Part shown: positions 35,505 through 48,600 of the stretch, one piece after another
Layout of the letters: every line of letters starts with the position of its first letter
How positions within the stretch are numbered: the stretch's first letter is position 1
Assembly: GCA_944989445.1 (NCBI GenBank)
Contig: CALYLW010000122.1
Span: 1,070,001-1,134,000, forward strand
Length of the DNA stretch: 64,000 bases
Direction of reading: 5' to 3'
DNA from: Ampullaceana balthica
Taxonomy: Eukaryota > Mollusca > Gastropoda > Lymnaeidae
The notes under the pieces: model-generated
What the model was told of the DNA's origin: nothing
Databases searched by the model: none
Seen by the model: only the letters and a program-made list of their open reading frames with translations
Position numbers and translations under genes: made by a program

Positions 35505-35665
35505 GATTTAACACTAGTGAAGGCGATTTAACACAGGAGAAACTGATGTAACACGTGAGAAAGTGGCTTAACACAGGAGAAACAACACAGGAGATACTGA
35601 TTTAACACACGAAAGAGTGATTTAAAACAAGAGAAACTGACTTAACAGAATAGAAACTGATTTAA
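35505..35665. repeat. About 21-bp tandem repeat, 7-8 copies
   Basis: The unit resembles GATTTAACACAGGAGAAACT, with variants. Confidence 0.8.
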
Positions 35666-36039
35666 CAACAATAGTAACTTTCCACCAGTAAGTGACATGA
35701 CCGCTCACAGCATGACCAAGAAATGGTTTTATACCTGAAACAGAAGGGCGGGGTGGGGGGGTGGGGGGGGACCAGTCTGACCCAAGTACTGAGTGGAATT
35801 CCTGTCAACACCACGCTAAACACAACAGATCCATGCCACATGGGTGCTTTTAAGTTGTATGGGAGACACTTGCGCCCATTCGGCACGAGGAGGTCTCAAC
35901 GAAGATGTTAGACCAAGCGGGCGACGCTTTTGGTGTTAAATCGCAAGTGATCTAACTGAACATTCCATAACGTTCAGGGGGCACCACTTGTCATTTGTAT
36001 ATTTTGAAGAACAGTAAAGACTATTTGTCAGACTCTCGT

Positions 36040-36345
36040 AGTATTGATCTGGCAATAACGTATCGATCTGGCATTAACGTATCGATCTGGCAATAACGCA
36101 TCGATCTGGCAATAACGCATCGATCTGGCAACAACGTATCGATCTGGCAATAACGCATCGATCTGGCAATAACGTATCGATCTGACAATAACTATCTATA
36201 ATGCAATAACGTATCGATCTGGAAACAACGTATCAATCTAGCAATAACGTATCGATCTGGCAATAACGTATCGATCTGGCAATAATGTATCGATCTAGCA
36301 ATAACTTATCGATCTAGTGATAACGTATCGATCTGGCTAACATGT
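36040..36345. repeat. 19-bp minisatellite, about 16 copies
   Basis: The unit is AACGTATCGATCTGGCAAT. Each copy carries ATCGAT, and several copies are degenerate. Confidence 0.95.
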
Positions 36346-36479
36346 CTAGGATGCATTATCAAACGTGATCCCCATGACCTTTGATTGGTTCAAGTCGTAC
36401 AGGAACACACAACAGAATTCAGCAGGAACTCTCCGTATTTTCATTTGTGAGTTAAATTGAATGTTTAAATTATGTGTAT

Positions 36480-38410
36480 CTATGGTTGTGAGAGAGACAG
36501 AGAGGGAGGGCTATGGGATAGAGAGAAAGAGAGGGAGACAAAGACGGTAAAAGAGATAGAGAGAAATAGAGAAGGTGAGAAATAGAGAAATAAAAATAAA
36601 TATAGAGAGAGGCGGAGATGGGGAATAAAAGAGAAATAGAGAGAACGAGAGAAAGAGGCTATGTATTTTAAGTTTTCGTTACTGAAAAGAAAGTTCAGAG
36701 GTGCCATAAAAAAATGACCAAAAAATTTGAGGACTAAAAATAGGAAATGTCATTTTTTAAAGTTAGACTTTGATGCATCATTAAATTTGAAATAATCTGT
36801 CTCTTTCACGTATGCAAAATACCCTTAACATTATACAGTCATACAAATTGGTTTGACATATAGTCCCAGCAGTACTAATTTAAAAAAAAAGAAATGACGT
36901 CACTCTTCATTGAAGCATTTTGTCTTAGATGGAGGTTGGTGACTCACACAACGAAGGTAAAACTTCACTACTATACCCCCCTCCCCCCTCATTCACCGCA
37001 ACTCACACCATCAATGTCAAGGCCATTCATTAAAATCCAGAGTGAGGGTCAAGTGGGCTAAATGAACATTCTGACATTTTTTGAAAGTCCCTCCCCCCGC
37101 AGCCCCCCCACACACACACACTTTTTTTCATTCTAAAGATGATTCAACGTGATGACACTCTATTGTGTTCACCTGTCTCGCAGAGAGACATGATCCACTG
37201 ACTGGGTAACAAAAAAAAAGTTTCTCCATAAAATCAGCTCGCTGGGGCCAACGAAAACTTAAAGTTAAAAGCAAGTCTTATGATAGGTGGACCATTTCCA
37301 ACTAATCGTTGAAGGAAAGTGCTTAGTTTTAGGATTGCTGAAACTTTTCCAACGAAATCTTGAAGGCACGTCTTATGATTGCTGGAACATTGCCAACTAC
37401 AATCAGTTTCACTTTGCCACGTCTCAGTTCAGTGGCCAGATAATTGGCTGGAACATTGCCAACTACAATCAGTTTCACGTTGTCACGTGACAGTGGCCAG
37501 ATAATTGGCCCCCAAGAGAATACTCGCGATCTCCAGATCAAAAATTTTCTACCGTTCTAAACTGCATTCAGAGTAATTCAGACATTTAGTAATCTATAGA
37601 AGAAGAGGTGATTTGTTCATGAATTTAGACTTCTTGGCATTTGAATGCATAGCTCATCTTATGAATGCCAAGTTGATCTTTACCAATGTCTATTTTGTTT
37701 AGCCAATTTAAGCAACAAAGTTTGTTTCGTTTTTTGGGGGGAAAAACACCAGACGACAGCGAGTTAAATTAATTGTTTTAATGTCAATCAACTAAAAAAA
37801 AGAATTGAACAATTAAAAAATTCTACTCTTTAAACTAAAAGCCAAGAAGCTAGTGAAGTATTTCCCACCGCCAGCTCTGTGAACGCTAGAAGAGAGGCTT
37901 GCCAGTATTTTCGTCACGTCTCAGACTGGAACAATTTATTGATCCGTGCCAGGTTGGCTTAACACATGAGTCTCTCGTGGGACATTGATTTCTTTTTTGT
38001 TTTTGTTTTGTTCTGTTCTTGTGAGTGGCGGGCAGGGAAATCCGCAAACACTTGTAGAGATATTTGTGGCCGACGGGTCAAGATCGCGTCATTTAGCTTT
38101 AGCTCAGAAGGTGGTCGGCAGGCTAGTATGGCCAAGGGTCACACCTTCAGTTATACTTAACCCGATGATGGATTGGATCACTAGACAGATATATAAATAA
38201 ATAAATGGAATAATTGAAATAATCGGAATATAATAAAATAAAAATGTAGTTAGAAATAAAGTAAAACCAGATGCTTTTTTACTCTAGGGGCTAGGCGCAC
38301 CGTCCCATGTTGACACTATCACTAACTGCCCATCTTGTAGCGCTTTAAAACCATCCCATGGCCACACAAACCTTGTAACTTGTGGCACTAAAACGGGCAA
38401 ACTATCAAAT
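36480..38410. other. Intergenic DNA between the claudin-like and SLC7A4-like genes
   Basis: GA-rich low-complexity DNA covers 36485-36660. A two-copy repeat of about 62 bp (GGAACATTGCCAACTACAAT) lies at 37380-37510. No gene was recognised. Confidence 0.6.
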
Positions 38411-38421
38411 TCCCATACTAA

Positions 38422-38617
38422 CAGGGCCGGTCTTAGGCCACTGCGACCTATGCGGCCGCCGTGGGCCCCGCGCTTTCATAGGCCCCGCCGTTCCTAATTT
38501 TCACTTATTATCCTTATTAATTCCTTATCCCTACCCAAACTGGGCCCCGCGCAATCCGTTTCGCATACTAAGCCGCATAGAGTGCATAGGGCACCGCAAT
38601 TACTAAGGCCGGCTCTG
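38422..38617. mobile_element. hAT MITE, 196 bp, perfect 8-bp target duplication
   Basis: CATACTAA flanks both sides (38414-38421, 38618-38625). Ends CAGGGCCGGTCTTAGG and, inverted, CAGAGCCGGCCTTAG are TIRs. The interior is GC-rich and non-coding. Confidence 0.9.
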
Positions 38618-39324
38618 CATACTAACCACATAACACCTGACTCCCTCGAAAAAAAACTATTTTAGTCACGCCGCAGAGCTCTACGAAACACAAAACACGT
38701 TTGATGGAAAATAGGAATTTAAAAAACGAACAAACACAGCTTAAAATTCTACATTCCTTTCGACTTCTAAAAGCGTAGAGATTCATTTAGTTTAGGGCCT
38801 CATTTTCCAAAGTCTCGTGTCGAACAATGTTAAGGGATGTTGAGAAATCGATGGCTTACAGTACAGCCGCCCAGACAAGAGAAATTCATTAGCTGTCACG
38901 TGATGTGGCAGAGCAGAGGTGAAGACAGCTACGAAGAAGAAAATCTGTCTTAGAGTCTTTTGATAGTTGGAGCAGAGGCGTACACACAGCTCCGAAGAAG
39001 GAAATTTGTCACGGACACAGTAGTTAAAGATGGGGTGTCGTGTACACAGCTCTGAAGAAGGAAATCTGTCGCAGGGGATGTTGGTATTTAGAGCAGAGGA
39101 GCACAGAGCCACGAAGAAGACGACCACTATCATCCGAAATGGCGTCTTTATCACTGCTGAGAAACCATTTATAAGCACACACGATTTTCCTTTACCTACC
39201 TCTGAGCCATCATTTTAAAAAAAATTACACAATATGCACATCGCAAAGCTACAGTGTTGAACAGGTTTTAGCTTTGAGGTTTATAATTCTTTAACAAGTT
39301 TTAAAAAAAAATATTATTGTTTAA

Positions 39325-39420
39325 TAATAATAATAATTTGATTATTTATATAGCGCAGTATCCCAGCAAGCAGCGGGGCTCACAGCGCTTCACGTAAAAA
39401 CAGTAACACGCCTATATTTA
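39325..39420 (-). mobile_element. 3' tail of a LINE (same family as 14505-15200)
   Basis: Read on the minus strand: GTGAAGCGCTGTGAGCCCCG, GGGATACTGCGCTATATAAA, then ATT repeats. This matches the 3' region of the KIF1A intronic LINE. No coding part remains. Confidence 0.75.
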
Positions 39421-40270
39421 TAAATGCATTCAAAATGAATCATATCCTTACTTTTAAAAAAATAAAATAATAAATAAAAAAAAACTTAAAAAATGATAAT
39501 GATATGATGGTGCACATGCGCCCCTTTTATCATTTAGAGAAATGTTTGATTGTTGTTTAATAAAGTTTTGTTGTTATTTAGAAGAACCAAATTTAAAAAA
39601 AATAATCTCCCCCCAACTCAAAACGTTCAAAATGTGAGATTTCAAGTAACCCTGAAGACACATGTTTTTTTTTGGTTTAAAATTATATTATTTTTTTTGG
39701 CTATAAATATAATCAACGTTCTTTCGTGGTAAGTAAAACCTCAAAGAACAAATATGATTGTTAAGAAAAAATTGTATTTCATTTTCAAATTTTGTTTTAC
39801 ATAATATTTTTTATATTTTATTATTATACTCAAACTTTTCATTCCTATACATATTTAATCCGGCAACGTTTGTTTCAACAAGAAAATTAACCCATTCATA
39901 CGCGTGAAGTATTTTACAATAATTTATATTGATTTGTTTTTTTGTTTGTTTTTTTTAAAATATTTTTTTATATTTTTTTATGCGGAACATGATCACCGAT
40001 TAGTAGTTGCGACTTTGTATCACAAGCCTCGCCCTGAGTTAAAAACACGGGACATCTTGCGGATTTTTATTTCCCAGATACGAGGTACGCTTCATAAATG
40101 GAGATCCAGTCAAAGCAGTTTGTTTATTGATGTGTTAAAATATCAGTTCCTAACGCGTATCGATCTCTCTTTGAAGTTAACACGTTGCCAGGCTTGTTTC
40201 ATATTAATAATAAACCTTAAGGCTTAAGGAAACATTAGCTGACGCAAATATAATTTCACACAGAGGTGGC
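39421..40270. other. AT-rich intergenic DNA
   Basis: No feature was recognised. Confidence 0.6.
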
Positions 40271-40279
40271 CCAGACAAG

Positions 40280-40740
40280 GACAATCTCACCAACGGAAGT
40301 GACCCCATGCTCCGCTAATCTCGGGGACCAACAGCATCAGGCGCCGCTAATCTCAGGGACCAACAGCATCAGGCCCCGCTAATCTCAGGGACAAACAGCC
40401 TCAGGCTCCGCTAATCTCAGGGACATACAGACCCCAGGCTCCGCTAATCTCAGGGACATACAGACCCCAGGCTCCGCTAATCTCAGGGACCAACAGCACC
40501 AGGCTCCGCTAATCTCAGGGACCAACAGCACCAGGCTCCGCTAATATCAGGGACAAACCACCCCAAAACCGAGCTAACCTCAGGCACAAGACGCCCCAAA
40601 TCCAGCCAATCTCCACTAATTTCAGTGACAATCAGTCCCAATGTCCGCTAATCTCAGGTAAAAACTACCCCAGATTCCACTAATCTCAGGAACGAACCGC
40701 CCAAGAGCCCGCTAATCTCAGGGACAAACCGCGTGGGAGG
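40280..40740. repeat. About 33-bp minisatellite, about 13 copies
   Basis: The unit contains CTCCGCTAATCTCAGGGAC and ACACAGCACCAGG-like text. It decays to the right. Confidence 0.9.
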
Positions 40741-40889
40741 TTCAAAGACCACGGCAACGCTGCTCTGGACGTCTAACTAAAAGTCACAGTCCCATCGGGT
40801 TTTTCCAGATGTCCCGCTGGGCCATCCTACGACTGGTGGCACAGTAACAGTTTCTAGTCATTAAGGTGTGTCTTGAATGTCACGTCCTT

Positions 40890-41105
40890 GTTCAGCAGAG
40901 TTTCAGCCCTTGTTCAGCAGAGTTTCAGCCCTTTTTCAGCAGAGTTTCAGCCCTTGTTAAGCAAAGTTTCAGCCCTTGTTCAGCAGAGTTTCAGCCCTTG
41001 TTAAGCAGAGTTTAAGCCCTTGTTCAGCTGAGTTTCAGACCGTTGTATTCAGAGTTTCAGCCCGTTTTATGCGGTATTTAAGCCCGTGGTATGTGGAGTT
41101 TCAGT
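40890..41105. repeat. 22-bp minisatellite, about 10 copies
   Basis: The unit is CTTGTTCAGCAGAGTTTCAGCC. It sits some 200-500 bp upstream of the CpG-rich promoter region. Confidence 0.95.
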
Positions 41106-41299
41106 CCCTTTCATCTGACTTCCAACCATTGGCCGGGCCTTGATTCTAGTGCAAGTGAATCTAGCCGGAATAAACGGAGACTTTATGATAAATATTGTTT
41201 CTGAATGCAACATAACCTTTTTTGTGTAGGCATCCTTGATATTACTTACGCACACTGGTAAAAAAACATAAATAAATAGAAATATATATATAGACACAA

Positions 41300-41680
41300 A
41301 CAAACAAACGGTGGGTGCCAGTCCCGTGAGTAGCGGCGTGGAACCGCAGAACCCCGCGACGTTGCGTGTTCGTGCGGCGGCGGGAGCTAAACTTTGTCCC
41401 GCGTGCTCGGCTCCGGGATTTTCTCCAGCATAATTTATTATCAACGACGTCCCTTCCGCTTTGACGGCCGCCGCCCAAATTCAGCTTTAAAAACCCACCC
41501 CGCTGAGGGAGAAGGGGTGGAGGGGGCGCCGATTTGTGTCAAACGACGTGACGTTTTTCACCCAACCGCGCGCGCGCGGGGGAGGTCTGAGTGTGTTTGT
41601 TATCATCATTCCGTGCTCTTGCCCCGGCTGTAGCTTTGCCTGCACTAGGGATAGAGACGAGCGTTCAACACCGTGCAAGG
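41300..41680 (+). promoter_or_regulatory. CpG-rich promoter and likely non-coding first exon of the SLC7A4-like gene
   Basis: This is the only strongly CpG-rich stretch near the gene (a CGCGCGCGCG run at about 41570). It holds a CRE-like TGACGT at 41549-41554. A strong donor (AAGG|GTGAGT) at 41681 would splice a 5'-UTR exon to the coding acceptor at 42621. The transcription start is not determined. Confidence 0.5.
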
Positions 41681-41984
41681 GTGAGTAACATATGTAAGCT
41701 AACTGACGTGATGTGAGTAAGTTTCCCCTTGTTTTTATTCCCACTGCACTTAAGACTTTTGTTGCTGAATTATTGATCGAAGAAATCTAGGGTCGGTGAA
41801 AAGTGTGCGGTGGTGGGTGGAGAGAGGGGGTTAGTTCAAGGCATTGATTTCCGATGTCGCGTCAAGTTGGTCAGTAATTCTGCACATACTGGGTGCGAGT
41901 TTCTCGTTTCAGGCCATCGACAGACCTGAGGGATTTATCATGGCTTTTATGAACGGGTTAGCGATTAAACAGACAACATGACAT

Positions 41985-42262
41985 AGCCACACAACTCTCA
42001 ATAGCCAATTAGCCAGATATCACCCTATAGCCACGTAGCCAGATATCACTATATAGCCACCTAGCCGGATATCACTATATAGCCACCTAGCCAGATATCA
42101 CTCTATAGCCACATAGAAACACAACACCCTATAGCCACGTAGCCAGATATCACTATATAGCCACCTAGCCGGATATCACTATATAGCCACCTAGCCAGAT
42201 ATCACTCTATAGCCACATAGAAACACAACACTCTTTAGCCACCCTAGCCAGATATCACTCTA
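41985..42262. repeat. 28-bp minisatellite with a longer super-repeat, in the first SLC7A4-like intron
   Basis: The unit contains ATAGCCACCTAGCCAGATAT and CACTCT. A block of about 112 bp is repeated almost unchanged (42025-42136 versus 42137-42240). Confidence 0.9.
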
Positions 42263-42621
42263 TAGCAGTGTTTCTCACATAGTGGGGCACGCTTCTGTGA
42301 ATAACCTTAACAGTCTTAATGATCAGTCATTAAACCTGTAAACACCCAAAAAATAGAATAAAGAAGAAATGTGACTAAAAGAGTAAGGCTTGTATTTTTT
42401 TCATAGAACCCTTTGACAGGTGATGTAAAGAATTAAAGTTAAAGCTTTGGCTGTTGCTCTATGAGAAATAAATCACTTGTAAATGATTACTCTCATCCTC
42501 CAAATTTAATCCTTAAGTAAAAACCTAAATTTTGTTCAATATTTCTTTTTTTCCTCTCTCCTTTAATCACTGTAGGACTTGCAAGCAATCTTATGTCACT
42601 GGTATATATATATTTTTTCAG

Positions 42622-45600
42622 ATGGACTTCATTAAGCGGGGGCTGAGCAAAATCACAAGGGTAAAAACAATTCCAGAAGATCTGCACGAGACGGCCTTGA
42701 ACCGATGTCTCAACACATTCGACATTACGCTGTTGGGCATAGGTCATATGATTGGTGCAGGCATTTACGTACTGTCTGGTAAGTCAAAATCATATCAATT
42801 TATTCAGTTTTTGGATGAAATCCCTTACATTAAAACTTTAATTCTATTTTTTCTCATCCCCAGAAATTTTTGATTTGTGAATGTTTGATTGCCTCTGTGC
42901 TGTTTTTGATTGAATGACGGTAGTGATTTCTTGGACATGTTATAGTAAAGACTGCTCCTTATATATAATTAAATACCAATTTAGAAAGTGTGACTGCAAT
43001 TTTTAAGGCTGTTGTCTTATGGTAAAATTTTGTGAAAGCGACCTTATGACCTTATGAAGTTGGTTTCAACTCTCAGGAGACAGACATTTTAAAATTTTTG
43101 TATTGCTGCTTTTTATGCAATATCGAGGGAGAATTACAGGACGCTATAATATTTCATTGGCTTTCTAGTTTTCAATTAACTAATACGTGAATGTTGTCAT
43201 GGTGACCAGGTGTTGATGGAATATTTATGTTGGTATTTTCATGAGCTCAAAATAAATGAGTATCTCGACTTTTTGGGGCAGCCCCCAACCTCCTCTACCT
43301 AACTTTCTCCATTAATAAAGCTTTACATTTTTGTTTTAATCACACAAATCATGTTCGTATCTTTTATTTTACCATTTAATTAAAACAATCAATCTTTTAG
43401 GTACCACTAAAAAAAACTCACATCAATCAGTCAGTTGCCAGTTAAGACTTTCACCAATGCATTTTGTAATCGTATTTTCCTGTTTTAATTTTAAGTATAG
43501 TTTAAAATATTTTCACCAGTTTTATTCTGTGTTTATTATGTTGCAAATAACAATTTATAATAACCAGGAACTGTGGTACATGACAAAGCTGGGCCTTCAG
43601 CTGTTCTCAGTTTCCTGTTTGCTGGCATCGCGGCCCTGCTCAGTGCACTGTGTTATGCTGAATTTGGTGCAAGAATTCCTAAAGGTTAGTTCAAAGGTTA
43701 TAAATGTCCATGGATTGTCAAACTGGCGGTATTGTCTCTTAAATTCATTGAACTATACTAGAATTGGCTATCCCAAAAAATATATCTTTCCTAAAAATAT
43801 TAAATTAAAACTAAATTTTATAAAGATCCTTTTCCTACATATAGCTGTTTTCTTTTCCATCTATATATTAATAATAATAATAATAATATAATAATAACAT
43901 AATAATAATAATAATGTCATTGAATTTTATTTCACCATAACTTATATAACTTATTTTTAAATTTAAAACTGCAAAAATAATGACTTAATTTAATTTAAAC
44001 AAAACCATAGAGTCAAACACTTTAAAAATCTGCCACATGGATCTAAAGATGAAGTCTTATGAAGTTGGATTTTATTCAAGGCAGCCAATGTTTACATTAT
44101 TTAACTTTGATGACCTTCCTACAGCTGGCTCAGCATATTCATACACCTATGTTACCATTGGTGAGCTCTGGGGATTCCTGATTGGATGGAACATTATTCT
44201 GGAGCACATGATTGGTGCAGCCTCTGTTGCTAGAGCATGGAGTGGTGCAATGGATGCCATCTTCAACAATGCTATCCGTAATGGAACTATTGAAACCATT
44301 GGTGGGTTAAACAAAGTTGTACGGCATTAAAATTGTATGTAATAAATCCCTTCTACACTGTTACCTCAGTTTAAAGACAGCTGAACAAATTCAAAAAATA
44401 ATAATACAAGCAATGAAAAATAGATGCATTATGATTATTATGGTCCTCACATTAAATGCTCTCAATTCGTTTTTAAATTAAGTGTCATCAGTACTAACAC
44501 ATGTAAGCATATTAGATGATGTGCCAGTCCCTCAAAGGTATGACTTTTTGCAGCTCAGTCATTTTTCAGCTATTGGAGTCGAGCTTTTTTTTTCAAATAT
44601 AATATTTTTACATTACTTTTATTTTTACTTTTATGAATCCTATTTGTTGGCAATATTTAATACAACCCTTTGTCAGGCCACTTTCATTAACAGCATAATA
44701 ATTCTTTATCAGAATCAAATTAAACACTTAGATATACTGCATTTGGTCTTCATACGGGTTGCCTGAACATGCCAGAAAATCCAACTCACTATTAAAATTT
44801 CAAACTCAAATAAATACTGTATGCAATACTAGCCATTAAACCATGGATAAACCTAGGATGCAATAATCTTCTGTATTGAAGGAGCATCTATAATATATAC
44901 ATGTAATAATAGAAGATGTTACCTCCATCATCTAATTTAGTCACATATTCATTGCTTTTTTTAACAGCTAAGTTTTCATTTTAAAATAATATGAAAGCGT
45001 CTCTTCATTAATTCTAATGTATATTTTCTGAAATTTAAAATATTTAAATTTACAGGTCGACTGTCTCATGATAATGAATGGATATCGGAATATCCGGATC
45101 TTGTGGCTACAGGCATCACCCTTGTGGCTTTCGTTATCATAGGAGTCGGAGCAAAAGCATCCATCAATTTTAACAGCGTCTTCACCATCCTCAATGCTTT
45201 TGTGCTGCTGTTCATCATCATTGCTGGATTTTGCTTTGCTGACACAAGTTTGTGGTCTACAAAATCTGGGTGAGGATAAATTCTTTTTTGACCTTTAAGT
45301 TTTTGATGTTTTTATTAATTGAAATGTATATGATAAAAAATGAAGATATACAGCACCCTTGCAAGGTTTTGATATCACAAGAATGAATATCGTTGTCAGT
45401 TAGCAGAGCCTGATTCAATTAGGAAGACACTGTCATTCAGTGTGAAGAAACTCACAAATGTTTCATTTAGTAAAATAGAAAAAAAACCATCAACATATAT
45501 AATCCATACTTACAACAAATATTTTTAAAAAATAGTGTCATGAGGATTAACTAAAAACTTGAATAACAATTCCATTGAATTACTTGAATCAAAATTCCAT

Positions 45601-48600
45601 TTTTTTAATCATATAATTAATCAAAAACATAATTGCAAAAGGTAATAGAAAGATTCTAAAGTATTACAATAAAAATTTTTACAGCCACGGAGGTTTCTTT
45701 CCATATGGATTTGGGGGTACTATGTCCGGTGCTGCCACCTGCTTTTTTGCTTATATTGGTTTTGAGGGTATAGCCATAGCCAGTGAGGAAGCACGAGATC
45801 CAGAGAAAAGCATCCCTCGAGCGACAGTCCTGTCTCTCTTTACCGTCACATGCCTCTATCTGTTGGCCACATCTAGCTTGACACTTATGGTGCCATTTTA
45901 TGACACTAATACATCAGGTCAGCTGTTATGATTGAGAAGAAATGTAATATACATTGTAATTTTGTCTTAGAATTGTTTCCCATCTTTAACAACTGTGCCT
46001 TGTCATTTAATCTGAATCCAATCTGGTTGATTATATTTCAAACCGATGACAGTAAAATATGGAGAACAATTATTTCATAAGTGAAACTTTAAATAAATTT
46101 AGAGTGCCTGATTTGAAAGCATAAATCTTCCAAAAGAGTAAAAATTATTAATAATTTCTATTTTCTACTCATTACTGACCTGTTGTTAAAATATTGATAA
46201 AAAAAGAAACAAAAAAAATTGTGAAATAGTATCTTTTTTTGAACACGCAAAATAAACCAATGGTATCTCTTTCCAGCTGCTTTCCCATTTGCATTTGCTG
46301 AGGTTGGAGCACAATGGGCAAAATACATTGTTGGTGTTGGAACTCTCCTGGGGATCAGCACTTCCCTATTAGGCTCGGCGTTTTCTCTGCCCCGCTCAGT
46401 GTATGCGATGGCTGAAGATGGCTTGTTGTTTCATATCTTTGCCTACGTGCACCCGAAAACTCAAGTAATGTATAAAAAATATTCCTTGAATAATAGAATT
46501 CTAAATAATTGATCTTTTAACATACAATATGATTACTATATCTGAAACACATTTTTTTCAGTCTTAACTCTTTCTCTCCGGAACAACGCTCCCATCGTTG
46601 ATTTTAAAAGGACGTTTCAGACGTAGCAACGATGCCAGCGTTGATTTATTAAAACTGAATTGTTTCGTTTCTTTCCTTAACTATTAAACGAAAATTAGTT
46701 TTAATGTAATCTAGAATGATTTCCCTTGAATAAAAAAGTCGGAAATTCTTTATTTGAATGTATTTTCGCCACAAAAGAAGCGTTTGAAAGGCTTGTTTTT
46801 ATTTTCGTTTTTACGTTTGTTTACAAACGTGGATATTCAACCAATGCATCTGGTAATCGATCTAATATTATTTTAAATACTAGGATGATGAACAAGAAAA
46901 AGGTATTCTTTTTAATTATGATTTACATAGTAATTTTAAATTTCCGATGGATCATACGCTTAGTACTAGTAGTTTTAGTGAAATTGACAATGAAGTTGAC
47001 AGGTCATCTGTTGGTAAACAACAAGCCCCACCCCCCCCCCTCTCAAATGCCTGGATGAACTGATAATATTTCTACTACAAATAATAATTTAGACAATGTA
47101 GAGTCTAATTTGAAAGCTGCTAAACTTTTTCACTAAAATTAAGTTCAATTTTAAATAGAATTTAAATAATTTCTAGTTGCAACACACAGTATAGCTTCCA
47201 GTTCCAGTGTAAACATTTCAATTTTCCAATTATTTTCCTGTATAGGTGACCATGGATATTGAGCTCTAATTTTTTATTTGTTTGTTTTTTTAATGTGAAA
47301 TTAATTCTGTTTGGTGTAAATATGAATATAGTTCAGATAAAACACCATTTTATTACATTTTGGATACAAATCTAAATTTTTGTGACTTTGAAAGAGGTTT
47401 TGTAAAACAAATGTGGTGTTTTTTAATTATTTTTTTTATTTTCACTAAAACAAAATCATATTATTTTATTAAAATAAAGTTATGAGTCTGTGATGCCTGA
47501 AAACTCCATTCTTTGCCCTTTAATTCAATACAAAATATATCATTATCTGCTAAATAATAAAAAAGTTATTAACATTTTAAGATAGCATGGTAGCCCGCGA
47601 CAAATTTCCAGAATAGATAATTCCGTCAGAATGAGGAAAATAATTCCGGAGAAAAAGAGTTAAGGGTTTAATTTTTATTACATTTTTAAGTGTTTTAAAA
47701 AAAAATGCTTAAGCCAAATACAAAATTAGAAAATTAATTTGCTATTGACTATCTATACTTCCTACAAAAAATAGAACGTTCTAAAGTTGGAAACAAAAGA
47801 TGTAAACTTTAAAAAAAAATGATTTTGTATTTTAACGTAAGATAATATGGCACTAATAAAAAAACAACATTTCTGTCACGTAGAGAAACTGCAAATCTGT
47901 ATGGAATAACAAGGCAAATGATAACAAGGCAGATTTCACTGACCTTCTGCCTAGTAGATAATGGAGTAAAGTTTGAATTATTCTAAATGAATATTTTTGT
48001 CTTTTTGCAGACCCCAATCTTTGCCGTGATTGTGTTTGGTGCCATCTCAGCTCTCATGGCCCTACTATTTGAGATCACAACTTTGGTGGAGTTTATCAGC
48101 ATTGGGACACTGTTTGGTTACACAATCGTGGCTGCCAGCATCATCATACTGCGTTATCAGCCGGTCAACAAATGCCAGTTTAAGGTGGGTCAACAAATGC
48201 CAGTTTAAGGTGGGTCAACAAATGCCAGTTTAAGGTGGGTCAACAAATGCCAGTTTAAGGTGGGTCAACAAATGCCAGTTTAAGGTGGGTCAACAAATGC
48301 CAGTTTAAGGTGGGTCAACAAATGCCAGTTTAAGGTGGGTCAACAAATGCCAGTTTAAGGTGGGTCAACAAATGCCAGTTTAAGGTGGGTCAACAAATGC
48401 CAGTTTAAGGTGGGTCAACAAATGCCAGTTTAAGGTGGGTCAACAAAAGAAATTTTCTTTACAATTAAATTAGTCAAATACATCATTAAAATAACAGATA
48501 AATTTTGTTAAAATAAAAAACTTATAATTAAAATTTAAACCAAGCAAAACAATGTTTAAATAATATTCAAGTTCTTTAAATTTAATCAACTATCACCACC

